Positions 1 through 7,439 of a stretch of DNA of 43,452 nt are shown here, in pieces. Location: the NCBI RefSeq assembly GCF_009765735.1, contig NZ_LMUW01000044.1:1-43452 (forward strand). The letters are read 5' to 3'. Position numbers and translations under genes: made by a program. The DNA comes from Xenophilus sp. L33. GTDB taxonomy: Bacteria; Pseudomonadota; Gammaproteobacteria; Burkholderiales; Burkholderiaceae_C. Numbering within the stretch: the stretch's first letter is position 1; each line of letters opens with the position of its first letter. The notes below the pieces were generated by a model, which worked only from the letters and a program-made list of their open reading frames with translations, did no database searches and was not told the origin of the DNA.

Positions 1-95
1 CCAGTTTCCCAGACCTGTCCGGGTGAACAACCTATTGAAACATCACAGCTAGTGCTCCGAGCGAGAGCGGCGCAGAAATTGCAAACTCCAGTGCG

Positions 96-1451
96 ATGAC
101 CCTCTCCTTCTTCCAACCGCCCGCCGCCCCGCGCTACGCCCTGCGCAACCTGCGCGCGCCGCGCTGCCTGGTCGCCGGCGTTGACCTGCCCGAACTGCCG
201 AGGCCGGTCGACGTCGGCCTGGCTGCCGTCGACCTGCTGGTCGACCACGGTCGCATCGCGGCGATCGAACCGGCCGGCCGCCTGCCGGCCGACCTCGGCC
301 CCGACCTCGACGCCTCGATGGTGCTGCCCGGCATGGTCGACTGCCACACCCACCTCGACAAAGGCCACATCTGGCCGCGCCAGGCCAACCCGACCGGCGA
401 CGGCGCCGGTGCCTCGGCGGCGACCCAGCGCGACCGCAGCGCCAACTGGCATGCCGAGGACGTGCGCCGCCGGATGGAATTCGGCCTGGCCGCCGCCTAC
501 GCCCGCGGGGTCGTCGCGATCAGCACCCACCTTGACTCGCTGGCGCCGCAAGCCGCCATCTCCTTCGCGGTGCTGCGCGAAGTGCGCGAGCGCTGGGCCG
601 GGCGCATCGACCTGCAGGTGTCGTCGATTGCGCCGCACAACATCTTCCTCACCGACGAAGGGCGTGAACTGGCCGACCTGGTGGCCGCGAGCGGCGGCAA
701 GCTCGGCTGCGTCACGCGCTCGGCGCTGCACCCGGGCGACCCGATGCCGCCGGACCTCGACGCGGCGCTCGCGCGCTTCTTCACCCTGGCGGCCGAACGC
801 GGCCTGGACCTCGACCTGCACGTCGACGAATCGACCGATCCGGCCGCGCGCTCGCTGATCCGGGTCGCGCGCACCGCGATGGCGCAGGGCTTCAAGGGCC
901 GCATCCTGTGCGGCCACGTCACCTCGCTGGCGCTGCAGACCGACGAATACATCAAGGAAACGATCGCCGCTTGCAAGGACGCCGGCATCGACATCGTCAG
1001 CCTGCCGACGGTCAACATGTACCTGCAGGACCGCAGCCCCGAGGCCCGCACGCCGCGCTGGCGCGGCGTCACGGTGCTGCACGAGATGAAGGCCCGGGGC
1101 CTGCGGGTGGCGGTCGCCGGCGACAACTGCCGCGACCCGTTCTACGCCTACGGCGACCACGACATGCTCGACACCTACACCCAGGCGGTGAAGATCCTGC
1201 ACCTGGACCATCCCCTGAGCGACTGGATCCGCGCCGCGACCGAGACGCCGGCCGCGATCATGGGCATCGACCGCGGGCGCCTGAAGGTCGGCACGCCGGC
1301 CGACCTGCTGCTTCTGAAGGCGCGAAATTTCTCGGAGCTGCTGGCGCGCACGCAATTCGACCGGACGGTGCTATGCGACGGGCGGGCGATCGACACGACG
1401 CCGCCGGACTACCGGCTGCTGGACGATCTGATGGAGGCCGGGTCAGCCTGA
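96..1451 (+). CDS. Cytosine-deaminase-like amidohydrolase
   Basis: 451-residue cytoplasmic metal-dependent hydrolase of the amidohydrolase superfamily, cytosine deaminase (CodA) branch. The metal and catalytic set is complete: HTH at 84-86, H242 with E245 (the HxxE that carries the catalytic Glu in CodA), H274 in a CGH motif and D343 in an AGDN motif, followed by an RDPFY stretch like the CodA DPWYP segment. About 20-25 residues longer than E. coli CodA at the N-terminus. The likely reaction is deamination or ring hydrolysis of a pyrimidine- or triazine-like heterocycle; the true substrate cannot be read from sequence. No permease or ATPase partner is visible, although only 95 bases lie upstream. 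Its stop overlaps the convergent CBS gene by 9 bp. Family assignment is sure, cytosine specificity is not. Confidence 0.85.
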   Translation: MTLSFFQPPAAPRYALRNLRAPRCLVAGVDLPELPRPVDVGLAAVDLLVDHGRIAAIEPAGRLPADLGPDLDASMVLPGMVDCHTHLDKGHIWPRQANPTGDGAGASAATQRDRSANWHAEDVRRRMEFGLAAAYARGVVAISTHLDSLAPQAAISFAVLREVRERWAGRIDLQVSSIAPHNIFLTDEGRELADLVAASGGKLGCVTRSALHPGDPMPPDLDAALARFFTLAAERGLDLDLHVDESTDPAARSLIRVARTAMAQGFKGRILCGHVTSLALQTDEYIKETIAACKDAGIDIVSLPTVNMYLQDRSPEARTPRWRGVTVLHEMKARGLRVAVAGDNCRDPFYAYGDHDMLDTYTQAVKILHLDHPLSDWIRAATETPAAIMGIDRGRLKVGTPADLLLLKARNFSELLARTQFDRTVLCDGRAIDTTPPDYRLLDDLMEAGSA

Positions 1452-1874
1452 GATGTAGCTCTGGAGCTGCTCGATGATGAAGGTCTGCTCGGACATGATG
1501 CTCTTGACCAGGTCACCGATCGAGATCAGGCCGACCAGCCTGGCGCCGTCGATCACCGGCAGGTGACGGATGCGGCTCTGGGTCATCAGCGCCATGCAGT
1601 CCTCGGTGGTCTGGTCCGGGCGGACGTAGATCACCGCCGGGGTCATCACGTCGCGCAGCGGCGTGTCGCGTGACGAGCGGGACATCAGCACCACCTTGCG
1701 CGCGTAGTCGCGCTCGGTGACCATGCCGACGATCTTCTCGCCCTCCATCACCAGCAGTGCGCCGACGTTCTTCTCCGCCATCAGCGCGACCGCCTCGTAC
1801 ACGGATGCCGAAGGCGGGATCGAATGAACGACCGCGTCACCCTTGGCCTGCAGGATTTCAGCGACAGTTTTCAT
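1443..1874 (-). CDS. Twin CBS-domain protein
   Basis: 143 residues made almost entirely of two CBS domains (about 8-65 and 75-135), with the usual pattern of Val/Ile-Gly-hydrophobic followed by a T/S-x-x-D end (GMVTERD and GLISIGD). Stand-alone CBS pairs bind adenine nucleotides or SAM and act as energy or redox sensors, either free or on a partner enzyme; the partner here is unknown. No signal peptide or membrane segment. ATG start at 1874. It lies just downstream of the AraC gene on the same strand (55-bp gap) and could share its transcript, but no functional link is evident. Confidence 0.85.
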   Translation of the reverse strand: MKTVAEILQAKGDAVVHSIPPSASVYEAVALMAEKNVGALLVMEGEKIVGMVTERDYARKVVLMSRSSRDTPLRDVMTPAVIYVRPDQTTEDCMALMTQSRIRHLPVIDGARLVGLISIGDLVKSIMSEQTFIIEQLQSYISG

Positions 1875-1929
1875 GGGGACATTCTGCGCGGCTCGGAAGT
1901 CGCCGACAAGCGCGCAGACCCCTCATTGA

Positions 1930-2715
1930 TTAGCGGAAGAATTCGCTCGGCGTCTGCCCGAACTGTCGCTTGAAGGTGGTGGCGAAGGCGCTCGGGCTGT
2001 CGTAGCCGAGCGCCAGCGCGACGTCGAGCACCCGCGCGCCGCTGGCGAGCTGCTCCAGCCCGTGCTGCAGCCGCGCCTGCAGCCGCCACTTGCCGAAGGT
2101 CATGCCGGTCTCGCGGGCGAACAGGCGCTGCACCGTCTTGCTGTCGACGTCGAGCCGCTCGGCCCATTGGCCGAGGGTCGAGTCGTCGTCGGGCGCCTCG
2201 AGCAGCCGGGCGCAGATGCGCTGCAAGCGCGGATCGGCCGGCTGCGGCAGGTGCAGCGGGAGCACCGGCAGCGCGTGCAGTTCGTCCAGCAGCAGGCGCA
2301 TAAGTCGGCCGTCGCGCGAATCGGCGTCGTAGGGTGTCTGGATGTCGGCGGCGGCCTGGATCAGTTCGCGCAGCAGTGCCGAGATGCCGACCGTCTGCGA
2401 ATGGGCGGGCAACTGCGGCGCGGCGTCGGGCCGCACGTAGACGCTGCGCATGTGGACCACGCCGATGCAGCGGATCCAGTGCGCCGTGTCGGCCGGCATC
2501 CAGATGCCGCGGGTCGGTGGCACGATCCATTGGCCGCCCTCGACCGCCACCACCATGACGCCGTGCACCGCGTAGATCAGCTGGCCCTTGCGATGGGCGT
2601 GCCGCTCGATCACCTGGCCGGCCGGGTAGTCGGAAGCCTTGCAATAGACCGGCATCGGATGGAGGTCGGTCTCGCTGAGGGATTGCGGGGTCGGATAGGG
2701 CACCTGAACGGTCAT
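1930..2715 (-). CDS. AraC-family regulator with N-terminal cupin
   Basis: 261-residue transcription factor. An N-terminal cupin/AraC-binding domain (roughly 20-95) is followed by a two-helix-turn-helix AraC DNA-binding domain (about 160-258) ending in the typical GYDSPSAF then F-x-R-x-F-G-x-T-P pattern. I chose the ATG at 2715 because an AAAGGGA ribosome-binding site sits about 8 bases upstream; an in-frame start at 2763 would add only unconserved residues. The domain layout matches the NimR/YeaM type, which usually controls a neighbouring efflux gene. It is divergent from fsr with a 119-bp shared control region, so regulation of fsr is the obvious inference. The ligand is unknown. Confidence 0.88.
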   Translation of the reverse strand: MTVQVPYPTPQSLSETDLHPMPVYCKASDYPAGQVIERHAHRKGQLIYAVHGVMVVAVEGGQWIVPPTRGIWMPADTAHWIRCIGVVHMRSVYVRPDAAPQLPAHSQTVGISALLRELIQAAADIQTPYDADSRDGRLMRLLLDELHALPVLPLHLPQPADPRLQRICARLLEAPDDDSTLGQWAERLDVDSKTVQRLFARETGMTFGKWRLQARLQHGLEQLASGARVLDVALALGYDSPSAFATTFKRQFGQTPSEFFR

Positions 2716-2834
2716 GGGCAATGTCCCTTTCGCAAAGATAGCGGCCCGAACGGCGCGCGACAACCTCGCATCCTATCCCTAACATCCAGGCTCGTCCGTT
2801 CACTTCCGCGCGTGTTCTTGTCGCGCCCCTTCCG

Positions 2835-4082
2835 ATGTCCGCCACTTCACCGACCGCCGGCGCCTTGTCCGGCTCTTCCGCTGCCGCCGCCGACCTCCCG
2901 GGTGCCGCCTTCGGCGTGCTCGGCGCGATCAGCGCATCGCACCTGATCAACGACATGATGCAGTCGCTGATCCTGGCGATGTACCCGATCCTCAAGGGCG
3001 ACTTCCACTTGAGCTTCGGCCAGATCGGCCTGATCACGCTGACCTACCAGCTGACCGCCTCGCTGTTCCAGCCGCTGGTGGGGCTCTACACCGACAAGAA
3101 GCCGACGCCCTATTCGCTGCCGATCGGCATGACCTTCACGCTCTCGGGCCTGCTGCTGCTGGCCTTCGCGCCGAGTTTCGCGGTGGTGCTGGTCGCCGCG
3201 GCGCTGGTCGGCACCGGCTCGTCGATCTTCCATCCGGAGTCGTCGCGGGTGGCCCGCATGGCTTCGGGCGGCCGCCACGGCATGGCGCAGTCGCTGTTCC
3301 AGGTCGGCGGCAACACCGGCAGCGCGCTCGGCCCGCTGCTGGCCGCGGCGGTGATCGTGCCCTTCGGCCAGCGCAGCGTCGCCTGGTTCGGCCTGGCCGC
3401 GATGGTCGGCATCGGGCTCCTGGTCGGCGTCAGCCGCTGGTACGCCACGCACCACGCGGCGCACCGTGCGCGCGCCGCCCGCAATCCGCCGACGGTGACG
3501 CTGCCGCGCAAGAAGGTGATCGGCGCGATCGGCGTGCTGCTGCTCCTGATCTTCTCGAAGTATTTCTACATCGCCGGCATCAGCAGCTTCTACACCTTCT
3601 ACCTGATCGACAAGTTCGGCCTCTCGGTGCCGAGCGCGCAGTTCCACCTCTTCGTGTTCCTGTTCGCCTCGGCGCTCGGCACCCTGGTCGGCGGACCGAT
3701 CGGCGACCGCATCGGGCGCAAGCCGGTGATCTGGGCCTCGATCCTCGGCGTGGCGCCCTTCGCGCTGCTGCTGCCGCACGCCGACCTGTTCTGGACCACG
3801 ACCCTGACCATCGTCATCGGCCTGGTGCTGTCGTCCGCCTTCTCGGCGATCCTGGTCTACGCGCAGGAACTGATCCCGGGCAAGGTCGGCATGGTGTCGG
3901 GCCTCTTCTTCGGCTTCGCCTTCGGCATGGGCGGCCTGGGCGCCGCGCTGCTCGGCCTGCTGGCGGACCACACCAGCATCGACTACGTCTACCGGGTCAT
4001 CGCCTTCCTGCCGCTGCTGGGCATCGTCGCCGCGCTGCTGCCGAACATCGAGCGGCCGGCGCGCCGCCTCAAGCTGGCCTGA
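2835..4082 (+). CDS. fsr: Fosmidomycin-resistance-type MFS exporter
   Basis: 415-residue inner-membrane major facilitator with about 12 hydrophobic segments. It follows E. coli Fsr nearly along its whole length: the SHLxNDMxQSL segment near the N-terminus, a GTGSSxFHPESSRVARMASGG block, a FQVGGN motif, a central loop around residues 210-230, a GDRIGRK loop near 290-296 and a C-terminal GMGGLGAA block. Fsr proteins export fosmidomycin and related compounds; the physiological substrate is uncertain. The ATG at 2835 has no good Shine-Dalgarno; the first 25-30 residues are a low-complexity Ala/Ser tail, so the true start could be slightly downstream. Divergent from the AraC regulator. Confidence 0.9.
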   Translation: MSATSPTAGALSGSSAAAADLPGAAFGVLGAISASHLINDMMQSLILAMYPILKGDFHLSFGQIGLITLTYQLTASLFQPLVGLYTDKKPTPYSLPIGMTFTLSGLLLLAFAPSFAVVLVAAALVGTGSSIFHPESSRVARMASGGRHGMAQSLFQVGGNTGSALGPLLAAAVIVPFGQRSVAWFGLAAMVGIGLLVGVSRWYATHHAAHRARAARNPPTVTLPRKKVIGAIGVLLLLIFSKYFYIAGISSFYTFYLIDKFGLSVPSAQFHLFVFLFASALGTLVGGPIGDRIGRKPVIWASILGVAPFALLLPHADLFWTTTLTIVIGLVLSSAFSAILVYAQELIPGKVGMVSGLFFGFAFGMGGLGAALLGLLADHTSIDYVYRVIAFLPLLGIVAALLPNIERPARRLKLA

Positions 4083-4097
4083 GCGACATCGACTGGG

Positions 4098-4409
4098 CTA
4101 GCGGCGCGGCCGCACCATGCCGAAGTGCACCGCGAGGAAGCAGCCCATCAGCAGCACGCCGAGCAGGAAGAGCAGCGGGCTCAGGCCCGGGTTGGTCGCC
4201 ACCGGATGCCACCAGAGCAGCACCAGCCCGATCACCAGGTTGACGAAGCCCCACAGGAAGTTGACCAGCGGCGACGATTCGCCGACGCCGCGCGGCGTGG
4301 CGAAAGGCGTCGGGAACGGCGCGCCCATCACGCCGGCGACCACATGCGGCACGCAGTTGCACAGGAAGAGGCCGGCGAAGAAGTTGGCGATGAAGAAGGT
4401 CGGTGACAT
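4098..4409 (-). CDS. Small multi-pass membrane protein
   Basis: 103 residues with three hydrophobic stretches (about 3-27, 47-65 and 75-97) separated by short polar loops. No signal peptidase site and no catalytic motif. I start at ATG 4409, which opens directly on the first membrane helix; the longer in-frame upstream stretch is Arg/Cys-rich and looks non-coding. Small conserved membrane proteins like this are common in Proteobacteria and I cannot name a function. Its 3' end is convergent with fsr (15 bp apart), and it is divergent from the UBP-type zinc finger gene. Confidence 0.7.
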   Translation of the reverse strand: MSPTFFIANFFAGLFLCNCVPHVVAGVMGAPFPTPFATPRGVGESSPLVNFLWGFVNLVIGLVLLWWHPVATNPGLSPLLFLLGVLLMGCFLAVHFGMVRPRR

Positions 4410-4525
4410 GCAGGGCGTCCGGTAAGTTGGTCTTGCAGCATACGACCGGCGGGCAGGCGGCTGCCTCCGACAGAAGCGCGGGCCGGCGCGTGAGAACATG
4501 CCGGCTTCGCGAAAGGATCCACCGC

Positions 4526-4834
4526 ATGAGCAAGCAATGCACGCACACCGCGAGCATCCGGCACGTCGTGCCGAGCGCACTGGGCTGCGAGGAGTGCCTG
4601 AAGATGGGCAGCACCTGGGTGCACCTGCGGCTGTGCCGCACCTGCGGCCATGTCGGCTGCTGCGACGATTCGCCGCATCGGCATGCGCGCGCCCATTTCC
4701 ACGAGACGCAGCATCCGATCATCGAAGGCTACGACCCGCCGGAAGGCTGGGGCTGGTGCTTCGTCGACAAGGTCGGGCTCGACCTGGGCAACGACACCAC
4801 GCCGCAGAACGGGCCGATCCCGCGCTACTACTGA
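4526..4834 (+). CDS. Stand-alone UBP-type zinc finger protein
   Basis: 102-residue cytoplasmic protein that is essentially one ZnF-UBP (BUZ) domain. Visible zinc ligands are C5/H7, C21/C24, C37/C40, C45 or C46, H51/H53 and H57-H63, in the usual spacing, followed by a conserved PPxGWGWCxxD tail. In eukaryotes this domain binds the C-terminal Gly-Gly of ubiquitin. In bacteria short stand-alone versions occur without a ubiquitin system and their role is not established. GAAAGGA lies 8 bases before ATG 4526 and fixes the start. No partner gene is adjacent; the transcript appears monocistronic. Confidence 0.85.
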   Translation: MSKQCTHTASIRHVVPSALGCEECLKMGSTWVHLRLCRTCGHVGCCDDSPHRHARAHFHETQHPIIEGYDPPEGWGWCFVDKVGLDLGNDTTPQNGPIPRYY

Positions 4835-4984
4835 GCAAAGCGCGCGCGGAGCCGCTGCAATCCACAAAGTAGGACTGTTCCCACGTTTCCTGTCATCCGG
4901 ATCGCACGCGGTGCGTTGTAGGTGCAGCCAGGCCTGTTTTTCGACGGACTGGCGGGCCCGCTTCTTCACTTTCTTCTGTCTGAC

Positions 4985-5182
4985 ATGAAACGCACTCTCA
5001 TCGCTCTCGTCGCCGCCGGTTTCGCCTTCGCTGCTGGCTCCTCGTTCGCCCAGACCCCTGCGGCGAGCCCGGCCAAGTCGGCCAAGCACCATTCGCACAA
5101 GGCTTCGCACGCCAAGGTCGCCAAGAAGTCGACCGGCACCCACGTCGCCAAGAAGAAGTCGAAGACCCCCGCCGCGGCCTGA
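4985..5182 (+). CDS. Small Lys/His/Ala-rich exported protein
   Basis: 65-residue precursor. It begins with a textbook signal peptide (MKRT, then a hydrophobic stretch, then an FA-Q cleavage site near residue 22). The mature part of about 43 residues is almost only Ala, Lys, His, Ser and Thr, with repeated AK-K and HKASHAK-like units, strongly basic and probably disordered. Such short histone-like or acid-shock-like periplasmic peptides are often seen in Burkholderiales, but no function can be assigned. A strong intrinsic terminator begins about 20 bp after the stop, so this is a self-contained transcription unit, which supports it being a real gene. Confidence 0.75.
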   Translation: MKRTLIALVAAGFAFAAGSSFAQTPAASPAKSAKHHSHKASHAKVAKKSTGTHVAKKKSKTPAAA

Positions 5183-5201
5183 GCGACTCGCTTCCACCAC
5201 G

Positions 5202-5227
5202 AAAAGCCCCCTTACGGGGGCTTTTTT
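5202..5227 (+). terminator. Intrinsic terminator after the Lys-rich exported protein gene
   Basis: Perfect hairpin AAAAGCCCCC-TTAC-GGGGGCTTTT with a run of six T at 5222-5227. The A-run on the 5' side would also let it work from the opposite strand, but no gene ends there. It terminates the 4985-5182 gene. Confidence 0.9.
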
Positions 5228-5344
5228 GCGTCTGCCGGCTTGTTTCGTGCATTTGTGGGCGATTCGCGATATACAAGCGCTGTGTAAGCCATTCGACTTC
5301 ACTTCTCCTGTCACACAATCGCCCAAACTTTGGGCATCCCCGCC

Positions 5345-5974
5345 ATGGCACGTTCCGGCTTTCTCGAATCCATCCGTCGAATCCTGGGCCTCGGGCGCAG
5401 CAAGAAGCGCCGGCGCTCCCGTTCGCGGTCGAGTTCGGGAACGCGCACCGTGGCGATGGTCGACTCCCGCACGCGCGGACCGATCCCGCGGCCGGAAGTG
5501 CCGGTCGTGCCGGCGATGGTGCCGGCGCCTGCGGTTTCGACTTCGATCGAGCCCGCGGTTGCGGTGACGCCAGCGCCGGCCTTGATGCCGGCAGCGCCTG
5601 TCGCGCCCGCGCCGATCGTGGCGGCGCCGGTCGCGGCATCCGTTCCGGTCGCGGCACCCAAGGTGGCGGTCGCCGCCCCGGCTGCCGCTGCCCCGCCCGC
5701 CATCCCGGTCGCCGGCCAAAAGACCATGCGCTCGCTCGAAGAGGTCCGCGCCGACCTGGCCCGCCTGCGCGAGAGCGCGCGCGAGCGTCACGCCCAGTTG
5801 CAGGTGAGGCAGCGCGAAGCCAGCTTCGCGCCGACCGACTTCATGGAGCCGAAGGTGCTGGAAGCGCCGCACGAGCCCGAACCGGCGCCCAAGCCGCGCC
5901 CGGAAGCGAGCCCGGACAACTTCGCGCCCACCGCCTTCCTGGACTTCGGCAACGTCAAGCGTCCCGGCCGCTGA
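5345..5974 (+). CDS. Pro/Ala/Val-rich protein with basic N-terminus and duplicated FAPTxF motif
   Basis: 209 residues, not recognised. Three parts are visible: a very basic head (about 10-35, [13 protein letters not shown]); a long Pro/Ala/Val linker (about 48-120) with no structure; and a C-terminal part with a predicted charged helix (about 128-158, [19 protein letters not shown]) followed by two copies of FAPT-x-F at 161-166 and 193-198, the second running straight into the C-terminus. No signal peptide or membrane segment. ATG 5345 is preferred over a TTG five codons upstream. The repeated short motif on a flexible tail looks like a docking peptide for a partner protein. Function unknown; the composition could inflate any database hit. 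Confidence 0.65.
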   Translation: MARSGFLESIRRILGLGRSKKRRRSRSRSSSGTRTVAMVDSRTRGPIPRPEVPVVPAMVPAPAVSTSIEPAVAVTPAPALMPAAPVAPAPIVAAPVAASVPVAAPKVAVAAPAAAAPPAIPVAGQKTMRSLEEVRADLARLRESARERHAQLQVRQREASFAPTDFMEPKVLEAPHEPEPAPKPRPEASPDNFAPTAFLDFGNVKRPGR

Positions 5975-6062
5975 CGCCGACGGGACCGCCGGCCTGGGTT
6001 TCCACCGGCGGCGGCCGTCCGGTCGGCGAGGTACAACGCAGGGCGCTTCACAGGAGCCCCGC

Positions 6063-7079
6063 ATGATTTCCCGTTTTTCCCACGGTCGCCGCACGGCGAT
6101 CGCCCTGGCGGCGCTCTCGGCCGCCCTGCTCGTCGCCGGGCCGGCCGCTGCCGAGGACGCCTGGCCGAACAAGCCGGTGCGGATCGTGGTGCCCTTCACG
6201 CCGGGCGGCACCACCGACATCCTGGCGCGCGCGGTCGCGCCCGAACTGTCGAAGGCCTTCGGCCAGCAGTTCATCGTCGACAACCGGGCCGGCGCCGGCG
6301 GAAACCTGGGCGCCGACATCGTGGCCAAGGCGCCTGCGGACGGCTACACCCTGTTGATGGGCACGGTCGGCACCCACGGCATCAACCGCGCGCTCTACCC
6401 CAAGCTGCCCTACGACCCGATCAAGGACTTCGCGCCGATCACACTGGTGGCGGCGGTGCCGAACGTGATGGAGATAAACGCCGCCAAGGCCAAGGCGCTC
6501 GGCATCGAGAACGTGGCCGACTTCATCAGGTACGCCAAGGCCAACCCGGGCAAGCTCAACATGGCCTCCAGCGGCAGCGGCACTTCGATCCACCTGTCGG
6601 GCGAGCTTTTCAAGACCATGACCGGCACCTTCATGATCCACATCCCATACCGCGGCTCGGGCCCGGCGCTGATGGACATGGTGAGCGGCAACGCCGACGT
6701 CATGTTCGACAACCTGCCCTCGTCGATGCAGCAGATCAAGGCCGGCACGCTGAAGGCGTTGGCGGTGACGAGCGCCCAGCGCTCACCGGCGCTGCCCGAC
6801 GTGCCGACCGTGGCCGAGGCCGGCGGCCCGGCGCTAAAGGGCTACGAGGCCAGCTCGTGGTTCGGCCTTCTGGCGCCCGCGGGCACGCCGCCGGCGATCG
6901 TCGACCGGATCCAGCAGGAAGTCGCCAAGGCACTGGCGACGCCGGCGGTGAAGGAGAAGATGCTTGCCCAGGGCGCGCTGCCGAGCGGCAACGCGCCCGC
7001 CGAGTTCACCCGGCTGATCGCCGACGAACACGTGAAGTGGGCCAAGGTGGTGAAGGCGTCGGGCGCGACGGTCGACTGA
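6063..7079 (+). CDS. Bug/TctC-family periplasmic substrate-binding protein
   Basis: 338 residues. A signal peptide with Ala-rich core and AAAE cleavage region (about 1-31) is followed by the tripartite-tricarboxylate receptor fold. The family marks are the [16 protein letters not shown] start of the mature protein, the VDNRxGAGGNxG loop and the [10 protein letters not shown] segment. These proteins bind carboxylates in the periplasm; the ligand is not predictable. A CAGGAG ribosome-binding site precedes ATG 6063. No TctA/TctB membrane genes are beside it, so it is one of the orphan receptors that are very numerous in Burkholderiales. Confidence 0.92.
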   Translation: MISRFSHGRRTAIALAALSAALLVAGPAAAEDAWPNKPVRIVVPFTPGGTTDILARAVAPELSKAFGQQFIVDNRAGAGGNLGADIVAKAPADGYTLLMGTVGTHGINRALYPKLPYDPIKDFAPITLVAAVPNVMEINAAKAKALGIENVADFIRYAKANPGKLNMASSGSGTSIHLSGELFKTMTGTFMIHIPYRGSGPALMDMVSGNADVMFDNLPSSMQQIKAGTLKALAVTSAQRSPALPDVPTVAEAGGPALKGYEASSWFGLLAPAGTPPAIVDRIQQEVAKALATPAVKEKMLAQGALPSGNAPAEFTRLIADEHVKWAKVVKASGATVD

Positions 7080-7106
7080 GCTGTCGACCGCCGGCCGCCC
7101 GTCACA

Positions 7107-7433
7107 TCAGACGCCCCAGACGACGTCCTTGTTCTCCGCCAGCGAGCGCTTGAGCATGTCGATCAGCGGCGCGGCGCGCTGATGCAGGCCCACGTGCTGG
7201 CGCTCGGCGTCGTCGGCATGGCTCTCGACGGCGAAGGCGTCGTGGTTGTGCTGGTTCTGGGAGGAGTCGCTGCGCACCGCCGTCTCGAGTGCCGAGATCG
7301 CGGCCGGGATCTGGTCGACCGTGATGATGCCCTTGGGGCCGGCGGTCTTGCCGACGATGTCCAGCAACTGGCGGGCGTTGGCTTCGAGCATGACGACGTC
7401 CGCTGTCGCTTGTGATTTGAACCGGTAGAGCAT
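7107..7433 (-). CDS. DUF1840 family protein
   Basis: 108-residue cytoplasmic protein starting MLYRFKSQA, the usual opening of DUF1840, followed by VVMLE and the IITVDQIPAAISALE segment. The middle (about 58-80) is rich in His, Asn, Gln and Asp, and a short C-terminal helix ends near DVVWGV. No known activity. The family is largely confined to Beta- and Gammaproteobacteria. The start lies 6 bp after the stop of the cyclopropane synthase gene on the same strand, so the two are almost certainly cotranscribed. Confidence 0.85.
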   Translation of the reverse strand: MLYRFKSQATADVVMLEANARQLLDIVGKTAGPKGIITVDQIPAAISALETAVRSDSSQNQHNHDAFAVESHADDAERQHVGLHQRAAPLIDMLKRSLAENKDVVWGV

Positions 7434-7439
7434 GTCTGG

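Noticed and set aside
5240..5275. Promoter for the Pro/Ala-rich protein gene (TATACA at 5270-5275)
   Set aside because: No -35 element at acceptable spacing; chance match likely.
4328..6328. Long minus-strand open frame across the zinc finger, Lys-rich, Pro-rich and Bug genes
   Set aside because: Arg/Gly/Asp-rich low-complexity translation, no motif, and it crosses a strong terminator and four plus-strand genes with better signals.
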